Below, one piece after another: positions 57,397 through 64,000 of a DNA stretch of 64,000 bases. Numbering within the stretch: position 1 is the first letter of the stretch; each line of letters starts with the position of its first letter. A program made the position numbers and the translations under genes. The notes under the pieces were generated by a model. It had not been told where the DNA came from. It did not search any database and saw nothing but the letters and a program-made list of their open reading frames with translations. Source of the stretch: a virus; the IMG/VR virus record IMGVR_UViG_3300045999_013278, positions 1 to 64,000 of that record. The stretch is one strand, 5' to 3'.

Positions 57397-57460
57397 TGTA
57401 AAAGCGTCAGGTAAAATCCTTATTAGAGAAGAAAACGCTTGACGCGATTTGTGTGACGTT
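57397..57460 (+). repeat. Dispersed intergenic element, copy 4
   Basis: AAAAGCGTCAGGTAAAATCC, TTATTAGAGAAGAAAACG, then CTTGACGCGATTTGTGTGACG. Additional CGTCAGGTAAA units lie at 57301 and 57374, and TTGACGTTTTTTA at 57483 resembles the edge of copy 2. Confidence 0.75.
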
Positions 57461-57492
57461 TCCCTAAAAACTCCATTTTTACTTGACGTTTT

Positions 57493-58017
57493 TTAGACTA
57501 TTTCTACCCAACCCTCGCCGCCGTAAACAAAAAATTTAGTCAAGGTTGAGTTAAAATAAATCTGATATTGAGCCAAACTTGTAGTTGGCGCAGCACTTAA
57601 TACTCCTAAAAATCTATAAGTATGTTGGGCAACTGATGATGCGGTAATAACTTGAATTTTATCCGCCGGCGTAATATTGGCGGAAAAGTTAAATGAATCA
57701 ATTTGGCTCAATGGCGTAATAAGCTGAATCTCTCCCGAATAGGCAATTGGGATTTGTCCACTCATGGCTATAGTTTGCCCCGCGCTAATTACTAAATCTA
57801 ATTTGCTGCCAACCGCGGGGATTTTAAATAAGTAATAGCCACTGGGGAATAAACCCAGTCTTTGCTGTGTGTCGCCTATAAAAATAATTCCCAACGATCC
57901 GTAAAACTGTTGGATATTTTGGAGTGTGAATGTAAAAGTGTCACCGGGGCTTATGGTGAGGTTTATAAATTCCGCAGATTGGGAAGTTAAATCTATTTGT
58001 TTTTGACGCTTAGGCAT
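57493..58017 (-). CDS. Probable virion protein, beta-rich, 174 residues
   Basis: MPKRQKQIDLTSQSAEFINL then many short beta strands (DTFTFTLQNIQQFYGSLGII ... SGYYLFKIPAVGSKLDLVIS) ending YGGEGWVEIV. It lies between portal and capsid genes on the virion strand. Sequence style suggests a head decoration or fibre protein. No family recognised. Confidence 0.55.
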   Translation of the reverse strand: MPKRQKQIDLTSQSAEFINLTISPGDTFTFTLQNIQQFYGSLGIIFIGDTQQRLGLFPSGYYLFKIPAVGSKLDLVISAGQTIAMSGQIPIAYSGEIQLITPLSQIDSFNFSANITPADKIQVITASSVAQHTYRFLGVLSAAPTTSLAQYQIYFNSTLTKFFVYGGEGWVEIV

Positions 58018-58080
58018 ATCTATAAAGTAAGTAATTATTTATATCAGTATATCCTAAATTTATATTTTTTAATTTACCTA

Positions 58081-58110
58081 TTGACCGACGATAGAAAGGT
58101 GTGGTATAAC
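58081..58110 (+). promoter_or_regulatory. Variant promoter of the TTGACGACGGTA family
   Basis: TTGACCGACGATAG with TATAAC at 18 bp. One extra base within the motif compared with the others. Drives the two small genes that follow. Confidence 0.65.
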
Positions 58111-58146
58111 CAGAATGAAGTTAAAGAGTAAGAGAGGAATATAAAG

Positions 58147-58254
58147 ATGACTAAAACAGAAGTAATTGAATTGATGAAGTCCGCGTCTAGCGAAGAAGAT
58201 TGGAATAACAAATGCGATCAAGTAAAATCTGCTTGCGGCGGATATCCCGATTAG
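58147..58254 (+). CDS. Small protein, 35 residues, possibly truncated
   Basis: MTKTEVIELMKSASSEEDWN then NKCDQVKSACGGYPD and a stop. GAGAGGA precedes the ATG. The pattern EVIxLMKSxxSxxxWNxxCDxVKxxxGGYPD recalls small cyanobacterial proteins that normally continue past YPD, so this may be cut short by a mutation. The downstream stretch to 58326 stays open in another frame (GNVPNKECCKLGQV). Confidence 0.5.
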   Translation: MTKTEVIELMKSASSEEDWNNKCDQVKSACGGYPD

Positions 58255-58345
58255 GGAATGTTCCGAACAAAGAATGTTGCAAACTTGGACAAGTAATAAA
58301 AATTGTCGCGGTAGAAATTTTAAAATAGTCAGGTAATTAAAAAGT

Positions 58346-58582
58346 ATGCCAGAAATAAAATACATAAAATGCCCTAGTTGCGGATGGGTTGGGGATTCCA
58401 ATCCTACGCCAGCAGAAATTTATGGAAGTTTAAAAACTGAAGTTCCGACAGTAATAAAAACTTTACAATTAAACAGATCTCTTGGCAATTACGGTTTTAG
58501 CGGGAGTTATGCTGAATGTCCAAATTGCGGAAAAGATTTATCGGACGGAAAATTTAACGTAAACCCCGATTATTTATGCTAA
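58346..58582 (+). CDS. Zinc-ribbon protein, 78 residues
   Basis: Two CxxC knuckles: IKCPSCGWVG near 9 and ECPNCGKDL near 57. Small phage zinc ribbons often bind nucleic acid or RNA polymerase; no specific role can be given. A terminator follows. Confidence 0.65.
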   Translation: MPEIKYIKCPSCGWVGDSNPTPAEIYGSLKTEVPTVIKTLQLNRSLGNYGFSGSYAECPNCGKDLSDGKFNVNPDYLC

Positions 58583-58632
58583 AATATTATCGTGGTTCTT
58601 AGCTTGAGTCACTCCTCACTATTTACTATGGT

Positions 58633-58672
58633 AATCCCTTAACTCAGCACCAGAAGTTAAGGGATTTTTTTT
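58633..58672 (+). terminator. Terminator after the zinc-ribbon gene
   Basis: AATCCCTTAACT / AGTTAAGGGATT stem followed by a run of eight T. It also lies just beyond the portal stop on the other strand. Confidence 0.9.
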
Positions 58673-58677
58673 ATTAA

Positions 58678-59979
58678 TTATTCCTTCCCTGCGCCCGCAC
58701 TTAACTGTTGATTTTGGGTTGATTGGTTTTGAGCTTTCATTAAAAACTCTTGTCCGTTAACTGCCCAAATTCCCCAATCTAATTCAAAGCCACCCCTTTT
58801 AATGACATTTTCATAGTACGATTCATACCCGAATTTCATGCAATACTCTAGGCTAATGCACCACTTAACCTGAGTTCCGACCAACCCACGCAAAGCTTGG
58901 ATATTTCTTGAGTACATCAATGCGGGTTGGTTAGCTATATCCTTACCTGAGTTTGATTCCATTCCCAACCCTGGGAAAAACCATAGCGGTACGCCAGGCG
59001 GCACTAACTCTTCCCTAAGCTTCATCCAATAATCAAAAACGCCCTTAAGACTTTCATTACCATTACTATAAGCTTTTCTTACGTCAGCTTTATTTAACAA
59101 GTAAAGGTTGGAAATTAAGCCTTGTGCTAATTGCGATTTATGCTCAAGCATATAAGCTTCTTTGTATTCTTCATCCGCGCCTTCGGGCATGAGATGAAGC
59201 CAAGGAGAAATTGCGGCGGCTCGGACAGCTTGGGCGACATCTGGACGGTGTTCTTTTAAGTATTCGTAAGCTTCAACTGACTGTAAAAATAAGGGGTCGC
59301 CATACCTTCCTGAAGCTCCTAATTCTTCATATTTAAAATGCAATATTTTCCAATCAGGAAATACCCTATCGTCAGGGCTTTCGCTAATCATTTTCCTTTG
59401 TGAATAAGTTCCTTTTAGTTCCCCTTCACTATTTACATCCACAAACATAGAGAAAGTTGGGAGGTATTGGATTTTTTCTATAAAGTAATCTTTCTTATTT
59501 TTACTGTCGAAGTTTAATCCTAATTCTGCAAAACTATCGCCAGACCTCAGCATCCTCCTTACGCCTGGCTCTAAGGCATTACCTCCTAGAACTAAATCTT
59601 TTCCAAATTGCCTTGATGCCATTTCTTTACTAATCGCAATTAAATTTTTATCTACTTCTACGTCATCCATCTTAGAATTAACTTTCCAACTACGAACTTC
59701 GCCATTTTCTCTAATAAAAACATCCCTAGCTAAAATACTACTAGAGTGCCTTACTTCTTGATTCCAAATTGACATCTCGATCAATTGGTGAGTTAAATAG
59801 CCATCCCCCATAATTGTTCTAACGGGAATTTCCGGTAATCCTAAGCTTAAATTTCTCTTAGAAGCTAACCCCAAACGTAAAGACTCAGAAGATCCTGTAA
59901 ACCCTCGCGGTTTTCTTATCCTTGCAAGGATTTGCGTGAAAATGTTTTTTACTCTTTGGAAAAAATTAATACTAGGCAT
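58678..59979 (-). CDS. Portal protein
   Basis: About 433 residues. Start at MPSINFFQRVKNIF, since the upstream ATG at 60027 would place the promoter at 60006-60034 inside the gene in antisense and has no ribosome-binding site. WKILHFKYEELGASGRYGDP followed by LFLQSVEAYEYLKEH is a portal hallmark, as is the long helix near 300. The Gln-rich C-terminus is disordered. It forms the dodecameric DNA gate of the capsid. No terminase is visible upstream; plus-strand genes occupy 60-64 kb. Confidence 0.88.
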   Translation of the reverse strand: MPSINFFQRVKNIFTQILARIRKPRGFTGSSESLRLGLASKRNLSLGLPEIPVRTIMGDGYLTHQLIEMSIWNQEVRHSSSILARDVFIRENGEVRSWKVNSKMDDVEVDKNLIAISKEMASRQFGKDLVLGGNALEPGVRRMLRSGDSFAELGLNFDSKNKKDYFIEKIQYLPTFSMFVDVNSEGELKGTYSQRKMISESPDDRVFPDWKILHFKYEELGASGRYGDPLFLQSVEAYEYLKEHRPDVAQAVRAAAISPWLHLMPEGADEEYKEAYMLEHKSQLAQGLISNLYLLNKADVRKAYSNGNESLKGVFDYWMKLREELVPPGVPLWFFPGLGMESNSGKDIANQPALMYSRNIQALRGLVGTQVKWCISLEYCMKFGYESYYENVIKRGGFELDWGIWAVNGQEFLMKAQNQSTQNQQLSAGAGKE

Positions 59980-60005
59980 AATTTTTATTTTTTTACTTTT
60001 GGGAC

Positions 60006-60034
60006 TTGACGACGGTATATAAACCATGTATTAT
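60006..60034 (+). promoter_or_regulatory. Promoter of the TTGACGACGGTA family (methyltransferase operon)
   Basis: TTGACG, 17 bp starting ACGGTATATAA, then TATTAT. It lies divergent from the portal gene and drives the genes from 60071 to 62614. Confidence 0.88.
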
Positions 60035-60070
60035 ATAATTATACTTTTAAATGTATAAAGAGAGGTAACT

Positions 60071-60475
60071 ATGGAAGGATTAAAAAAAATAAACATTGGC
60101 GACATTTACTGGATGCCTGGCGACATTTACTGGATGCCTTCAAATAAACCTATTGATAAAAAATCAATAGATATTAAATTAATAGTTACTAAAGTAGGCA
60201 CTAAGTTTATCTATGCTAATAATGAAGATACAAATTGGGAGTATAAGTTTACTTTTAAATCTGATGGTGTACTGGATTTAGTAAATAATATGTGTTCCGG
60301 TAAAGCTTATTCTGAGGAGCAATGGGAGAAGCAAAAGCTAATTATCAAGTTGGATAAATTAACTCAAAAATTCAAACAAGAGTTTTCGCAAATTAATAAT
60401 TCTACAGACTTTAAAAAATATCAAGAGTTGGTTAGCGAAATGAATGAATTGTCTCAAAAGATTTTAAATCTATGA
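60071..60475 (+). CDS. Small protein of the KVGTKF family with a duplicated motif
   Basis: 134 residues. GDIYWMP occurs twice in tandem (GDIYWMPGDIYWMP), caused by a perfect 21-bp repeat in the DNA. Then LIVTKVGTKFIYAN and YSEEQWEKQKLI, matching the 114-residue protein at 21194. A C-terminal helix follows. Overlaps the next gene by 4 bp (ATGA). Function unknown. Confidence 0.6.
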   Translation: MEGLKKINIGDIYWMPGDIYWMPSNKPIDKKSIDIKLIVTKVGTKFIYANNEDTNWEYKFTFKSDGVLDLVNNMCSGKAYSEEQWEKQKLIIKLDKLTQKFKQEFSQINNSTDFKKYQELVSEMNELSQKILNL

Positions 60476-61392
60476 AGATCGCATACAACAACCCTCAAGC
60501 TATAACCGTCCTTCCCAATAATGCAAAATTAAAATACGAACATGACTTTAATTGTTTAACAGAAATAGTTAAAGATAAAAATTTTAAACCATTCCTTAAG
60601 TGGGTAGGAGGCAAAACTAGATTAATTCCTCAATACGAAGAATTAGGATTAATCCCCGCCGAATTTAATACTTATTTTGAGCCATTTTTAGGTGGCGGCG
60701 CAATGTTTTTCCATTTACAAAATATAGGATTAATTAACCGCGCACTTTTAAGTGACTTAAATAAAGACTTAGTTAATACTTACAAAGAAGTTAAGGATAA
60801 TTTAAGTAAATTAAAACAAGTTCTTTTAAAGGATTTCGCAGAAGCTCACAATAAAGAGTTTTTTGAAGAAGTTAGAAATAAGCAATTTAAGAGTGATGTT
60901 TATAATGCTGCAAAATTTATCTACTTAAACAAAGCTTGTAGATCGGGAATGTACCGCGTTAATAAAAGCGGCAGTTTTAATGTTCCTTTCGGACTGCCGG
61001 GACAAACTATTTACCAACCTGAACTTTTAACTAACAGTAATTTAGCCTTAAATACTAATAATGTAGCGGTAGTTAATACATCTTTCTTTAATATTAGTCA
61101 TTTGCCTCAACCTGGCGATTTTGTATTTTTAGATCCGCCTTATCATGGGACTTTTAATGGTTATAACAAAAGCCCGTTTGGGGAAGATGAGCAAGTTAAA
61201 TTAAGAGACGTATGTAGGGAATACAGTGAAAATAAAATAAAGTTTTTACTTTGCAATTCTCACAATAGTTTTATTTTAGATTTATATGCAAGTAAGAAGT
61301 TTAAGATAAGTGAAGTTTGGAGAAATGGTACGATAAATAGCAACAGTAAAGAAAGAGAAAAAGTTAAGGAATTGGTAATATGCAATTTTTAA
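60472..61392 (+). CDS. DNA N6-adenine methyltransferase (D12 class)
   Basis: 306 residues. PFLKWVGGKTRLIPQY near 38 and FEPFLGGGAMFFHL near 66 (AdoMet-binding FxGxG), then the catalytic motif FLDPPYHGTF near 218. This is the Dam/M.DpnII-type arrangement; the likely target is GATC, which is inferred only from the family. No cognate nuclease is nearby, so it is an orphan enzyme that probably protects phage DNA or marks it for regulation. HIP1 octamers contain GATC. Confidence 0.9.
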   Translation: MKIAYNNPQAITVLPNNAKLKYEHDFNCLTEIVKDKNFKPFLKWVGGKTRLIPQYEELGLIPAEFNTYFEPFLGGGAMFFHLQNIGLINRALLSDLNKDLVNTYKEVKDNLSKLKQVLLKDFAEAHNKEFFEEVRNKQFKSDVYNAAKFIYLNKACRSGMYRVNKSGSFNVPFGLPGQTIYQPELLTNSNLALNTNNVAVVNTSFFNISHLPQPGDFVFLDPPYHGTFNGYNKSPFGEDEQVKLRDVCREYSENKIKFLLCNSHNSFILDLYASKKFKISEVWRNGTINSNSKEREKVKELVICNF

Positions 61393-61598
61393 ACACAATA
61401 AAAATACTTCATATAGAGGTATTGTGGCAGATGCTTTATAACATAAAAGAAAGCGTAGAAATATTGGAAAAACAATCTGTGGCGCAGGAGAAAAGTAAGG
61501 ATTATAAAAATTATTATAAATCCTTTAAATACCTAAATCAGTGCCGCTGGAAAGTTTTGGAGATTAGCAAAGAAATAGAAAGTAGGGTTTTGAAATAA
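61380..61598 (+). CDS. Small helical protein, 72 residues
   Basis: MQFLNTIKILHIEVLWQMLY then charged helix (ESVEILEKQSVAQEKSKDYK). It overlaps both neighbours (13 bp and 1 bp), so it belongs to the methyltransferase operon. No family recognised. Confidence 0.6.
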   Translation: MQFLNTIKILHIEVLWQMLYNIKESVEILEKQSVAQEKSKDYKNYYKSFKYLNQCRWKVLEISKEIESRVLK

Positions 61599-62614
61599 TG
61601 AAAAAGTTTTTATGGTTTTCGCATTTTAGCGGCGGTGGCGGCTCAACTTTGGGAGCAATCCAAGCTGGGTTTATGCCTTTGCTGGGGATTGAGTGGGATA
61701 AGAAAGTGGCGGAATTATATGAGAAGAATTTAGGTAAAGTAATTTGCCAAGATATAGGAGAGGTAAGTATCCTAAGTGTTATAAAACATATTCCATTAAA
61801 AGAGGCAAGGGAAAAGAATAATGAGATTTTAGTAATCCAAACTTCGCCACCATGTCAGGAGTATTCCCAATTAAAACTAAATAAAAATCCTAATTCCGAA
61901 AGTGCAAAAGTCATTTGGAAGACAAGGAAGTTTTATGCTTTATTTAGACCTGAATATGTAATTTTAGAAAACGTTAGGGCTTATGCTAAAAGCGAGGTTT
62001 ATATTAAATTTAAAAATTACCTTAAGGAATTAGGCTATGAAATAAGTTTTGAGGAGATAGTTAACTGTGCTGACTATGGCGTGCCACAAACTCGCCAAAG
62101 ATTAATTACTATTTTTAACTATAGAAATTTCCCTGCCGTAAGGATTAGTTCTACGCATAGTAAAAATAATGGTGAATGGGTAGGATGGTACTCAGCAATT
62201 GAAGATTTAATCCCTAATTTAAAAGAAGTTAGTTTAACCAGAAAACAACTTAACTCTCTAAGTTTAAGGAATAAAGGCTTTAGTAATGCCAAGGTAGTCG
62301 TAGAAAGAGTTGGCGCAAGAAGTAAGGTGAATAAAATCCGTGAGGAAGATTCACCAATTTGGACAATAAAAGCATCTTTAGGAAGCGATGGAAAGGGTGC
62401 GAATAGGGAAAAGTTAATAGACGTAAGCATAAATGGCGTTGTAAAAACCTTAAACGTGGCGTGTTTGGCCAGATTGCAGACTTTTCCGCCAAGTTATGAA
62501 TTTTCTGGCAAAAACGCCTTGGATGTTCATGTAATTGGCAATTCTGTACCACCATTACTTATTAAAGTAATTTGCGAGGAGATAAAAAATACTTTTAATA
62601 CTTTTGGGGATTGA
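61598..62614 (+). CDS. DNA cytosine-C5 methyltransferase
   Basis: 338 residues. Motif I FSGGGGSTLGAIQAGF near 10, motif IV TSPPCQEYS near 85 with catalytic Cys, motif VI ILENVRA near 124 and motif VIII YGVPQTRQRL near 163. Motifs IX/X are ACLARLQTFPPSY and GNSVPPLLIK near 285-320. All key residues are present. The target-recognition region near 200-270 is short. Its stop codon TGA lies inside the -35 box of the next promoter. Confidence 0.92.
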   Translation: MKKFLWFSHFSGGGGSTLGAIQAGFMPLLGIEWDKKVAELYEKNLGKVICQDIGEVSILSVIKHIPLKEAREKNNEILVIQTSPPCQEYSQLKLNKNPNSESAKVIWKTRKFYALFRPEYVILENVRAYAKSEVYIKFKNYLKELGYEISFEEIVNCADYGVPQTRQRLITIFNYRNFPAVRISSTHSKNNGEWVGWYSAIEDLIPNLKEVSLTRKQLNSLSLRNKGFSNAKVVVERVGARSKVNKIREEDSPIWTIKASLGSDGKGANREKLIDVSINGVVKTLNVACLARLQTFPPSYEFSGKNALDVHVIGNSVPPLLIKVICEEIKNTFNTFGD

Positions 62615-62639
62615 CGGCGGTATATAAAAAGTATATAGT
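62611..62639 (+). promoter_or_regulatory. Promoter of the TTGACGACGGTA family
   Basis: TTGACG, 17 bp starting GCGGTATATAA, then TATAGT. One base differs from the consensus extension (GCGG for ACGG). Drives the last genes of the window. Confidence 0.85.
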
Positions 62640-62663
62640 AGGATTAAGTTAAAGTTAAAAAAA

Positions 62664-62930
62664 ATGCAACTTAAAATCTTTGAGATAACTGGTGAGTATG
62701 CTATATGTCACGGCGACGGGCATATCCTTTATGATCACCCTGGGGAAATTGTAGAATTAAGTTTCGAGGGAGTTAGAGTTTTTCATTTTAGTTTCTTTAG
62801 GATATTTTTTAGCCAATTAATTAAGGAATTTTCTTTAGTTGATGTTAAAGATAAATTGGAGACTACTAATATAACGGGAGACGGTTGGGAAGTTTTACAA
62901 GGAGTTTTTAAAAGCTATGCTAATAACTAA
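62664..62930 (+). CDS. STAS-like (DUF4325-type) protein
   Basis: 88 residues. PGEIVELSFEGVRVFHFSFF followed by LIKEFSLVDVKDKLETTNIT matches the DUF4325/STAS-like pattern (GExVxLxFxGV-x(4)-SF). These proteins often accompany defence-type or signalling ATPases, which are not seen here. Function unknown. Confidence 0.7.
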   Translation: MQLKIFEITGEYAICHGDGHILYDHPGEIVELSFEGVRVFHFSFFRIFFSQLIKEFSLVDVKDKLETTNITGDGWEVLQGVFKSYANN

Positions 62931-63042
62931 AAATACTAGGGAAAGATGAGGAAGATGAGAATTTAGTAATTAGCTTAGATGATAGGCTAGAAGTCGTAAG
63001 TCAATATCCTAATTTAAAAATAGTCGTAAGTGAGAAAGTAAA

Positions 63043-63465
63043 ATGCTAATACTAAAATTTGTGGGGAAAATAACTCCTGAAGTAAATCCTGGGATTTATA
63101 TAGAACATCGTTACGAAATAACTAAGGACAGCCCGCAAATATTTATTTTGCCAAAACCTTCAATATTTGATTCCGTTTGTGTAAGTGATGGCGTTAAATT
63201 TAAGCCACTGGCTATGGATTTTTCTTATTATCGTGTGCCGGGTTTTTGGAATGATGATTTGTACGTAAGGACAGATGTTTATCCATTACTTTGGTTATTT
63301 TACGCATTTATTGTTTTTTTAGATAGGTGTAACTTAAAGCTCAAAAAAGTAGTCTATAAATTTTTACTGTGGACAAAACAAGGTAAAGATTTTCTTCCCG
63401 TTGGCGAGAGAGTTAGTTCTTGGAGAGAGTTTTTTAAGTTTTATTTAATTAGTTTAGGAGGATAA
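63043..63465 (+). CDS. Hypothetical protein with one membrane segment, 140 residues
   Basis: MLILKFVGKITPEVNPGIYI; a hydrophobic segment near 81-95 (VYPLLWLFYAFIVFL) may span the membrane. No family recognised. Upstream, 62950-63046 carries a 35-codon open stretch without a start codon. Confidence 0.55.
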   Translation: MLILKFVGKITPEVNPGIYIEHRYEITKDSPQIFILPKPSIFDSVCVSDGVKFKPLAMDFSYYRVPGFWNDDLYVRTDVYPLLWLFYAFIVFLDRCNLKLKKVVYKFLLWTKQGKDFLPVGERVSSWREFFKFYLISLGG

Positions 63466-63468
63466 AAA

Positions 63469-63762
63469 ATGTTAATTAATTTACCGAAATGCAGAACCCA
63501 TATTAAGTTTGAGGAAATGTATGAGTATTTCTTTACAGAGGCTAACTTCCCAGAATTAGTGGAGCGAAACCTCAATTACGGATGGGAAGGTTTGAACACA
63601 TATAAGTTTATTAAATTCCTCCAAAATAACAAAATCCAGGGCGTGAATGCAGGGGTAGACAAGCTTTATAGCGTCGCACAGCTTGAAGAGTTGTATAAAC
63701 AAATTAAGTCTATCGATCCTGAAGACTGGAAGTCAGGCAATTTAAGTTTTCTAGAAAGTTAA
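63469..63762 (+). CDS. Hypothetical protein, 97 residues
   Basis: MLINLPKCRTHIKFEEMYEY; helical, acidic. TAGGAGG lies before the ATG. No family recognised. Confidence 0.6.
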   Translation: MLINLPKCRTHIKFEEMYEYFFTEANFPELVERNLNYGWEGLNTYKFIKFLQNNKIQGVNAGVDKLYSVAQLEELYKQIKSIDPEDWKSGNLSFLES

Positions 63763-63786
63763 AGGTTAAAGTAAAGGTAATTTAAA

Positions 63787-64000
63787 ATGTCTCATGAATT
63801 TAGACTCGCTTGCAAAACCTGTAATTTAGAAACAGAAGAAGTTAATCACGCTCAAGAAAGTATTAAAAATTTCTTGAGTAAGTGGGAGGAAAATAAAAAC
63901 GCCCTAACTAAAGTATTAGATTTAGGGTTGTTTGATATTGGTGATGTGCGCGAAAGTTTTAGGTCTAAATCACTTCCTGTAGATATTTATGAATTTATGC
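63787..64000 (+). CDS. Hypothetical protein, 3'-truncated by the window edge
   Basis: MSHEFRLACKTCNLETEEVN with a CxxC pair near residue 9, then a helical part (SIKNFLSKWEENKNALTKVL). About 71 residues are visible and the frame runs off the window. No family recognised. Confidence 0.6.
   Translation, partial: MSHEFRLACKTCNLETEEVNHAQESIKNFLSKWEENKNALTKVLDLGLFDIGDVRESFRSKSLPVDIYEFM

Noticed and set aside
59980-60027. Longer start of the portal gene
   Set aside because: It would run through the promoter at 60006-60034 in antisense and has no ribosome-binding site.
1-64000. CRISPR array
   Set aside because: No regularly spaced direct repeats of the right length; the dispersed elements are far apart and the tape measure repeat is coding and tandem.
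1-64000. Integrase, terminase large subunit, free endolysin or reverse transcriptase
   Set aside because: I looked for tyrosine/serine recombinase, Walker-type terminase, amidase/lysozyme and YxDD-type motifs in the long frames and found none outside the tape measure and K-like domains; they may lie outside the window.

Overview
The window reads as a large part of a tailed-phage genome (or phage-plasmid) of a cyanobacterium. The DNA is AT-rich, genes are densely packed, and I count eleven copies of the octamer GCGATCGC (HIP1), far more than base composition predicts and typical of filamentous cyanobacterial genomes and their phages. A lambda-like virion module (siphovirus type) lies on the minus strand; most replication and nucleotide genes lie on the plus strand. 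No integrase, terminase large subunit, rRNA or CRISPR array is visible. The ends are open: the first gene lacks its 5' end and the last lacks its 3' end.

Layout. 1-4 kb: a truncated SLOG/DUF4326 protein, a Pro/Gln-rich protein, small minus-strand genes including a putative 2H phosphoesterase, and the 3' end of a diversity-generating-retroelement (DGR) target with its variable region and hairpin. 4.4-7.9 kb: a complete, unsplit DNA polymerase III alpha subunit. 8-11.8 kb: small plus-strand genes (DUF4031, RuvC-like resolvase, membrane-anchored PAS-like protein). 11.8-18.3 kb: tail-tip block resembling lambda K, I, J, then fibre/adhesin proteins and L. 18.3-24.5 kb: a small ORF, a degenerate tRNA-like element, an SF2 helicase with small partners, and an IS200/IS605 element. 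24.5-33.7 kb: a CyRepA1-like cyanobacterial plasmid replication protein, RecJ, a ThyA-like enzyme, dCMP deaminase and a DNA-binding protein. 33.7-53.8 kb: M-like tail protein, a 4,255-residue tape measure protein, G/GT chaperones with a -1 frameshift, tail tube, connectors, and a protease-scaffold-capsid polyprotein. 53.9-57.3 kb: class II ribonucleotide reductase with a LAGLIDADG intein. 57.5-60 kb: a structural protein and the portal. 60-64 kb: adenine and cytosine methyltransferases and small early-type genes.

How the parts fit. DnaE, the RepA-like primase/helicase, RecJ, the SF2 helicase and the RuvC-like nuclease would give substantial autonomy in replication and recombination. Ribonucleotide reductase, ThyA-like enzyme and dCMP deaminase supply deoxynucleotides. 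Two regulatory signatures tie the genome together. One is a promoter family with an invariant 17-bp spacer and the extended -35 motif TTGACGACGGTA, found at about ten sites on both strands. The other is a dispersed intergenic element of roughly 75-100 bp carrying GCGTCA/TGACGC motifs, found downstream of dnaE, the rep gene and the reductase gene and upstream of the PAS-like gene.

Most unusual items: protein-kinase-like and alpha/beta-hydrolase-like domains inside the tape measure protein, the orphan DGR variable region, and a candidate antisense promoter inside the replication gene that reuses the genome-wide promoter motif. All functional calls come from reading motifs; no database search was possible.
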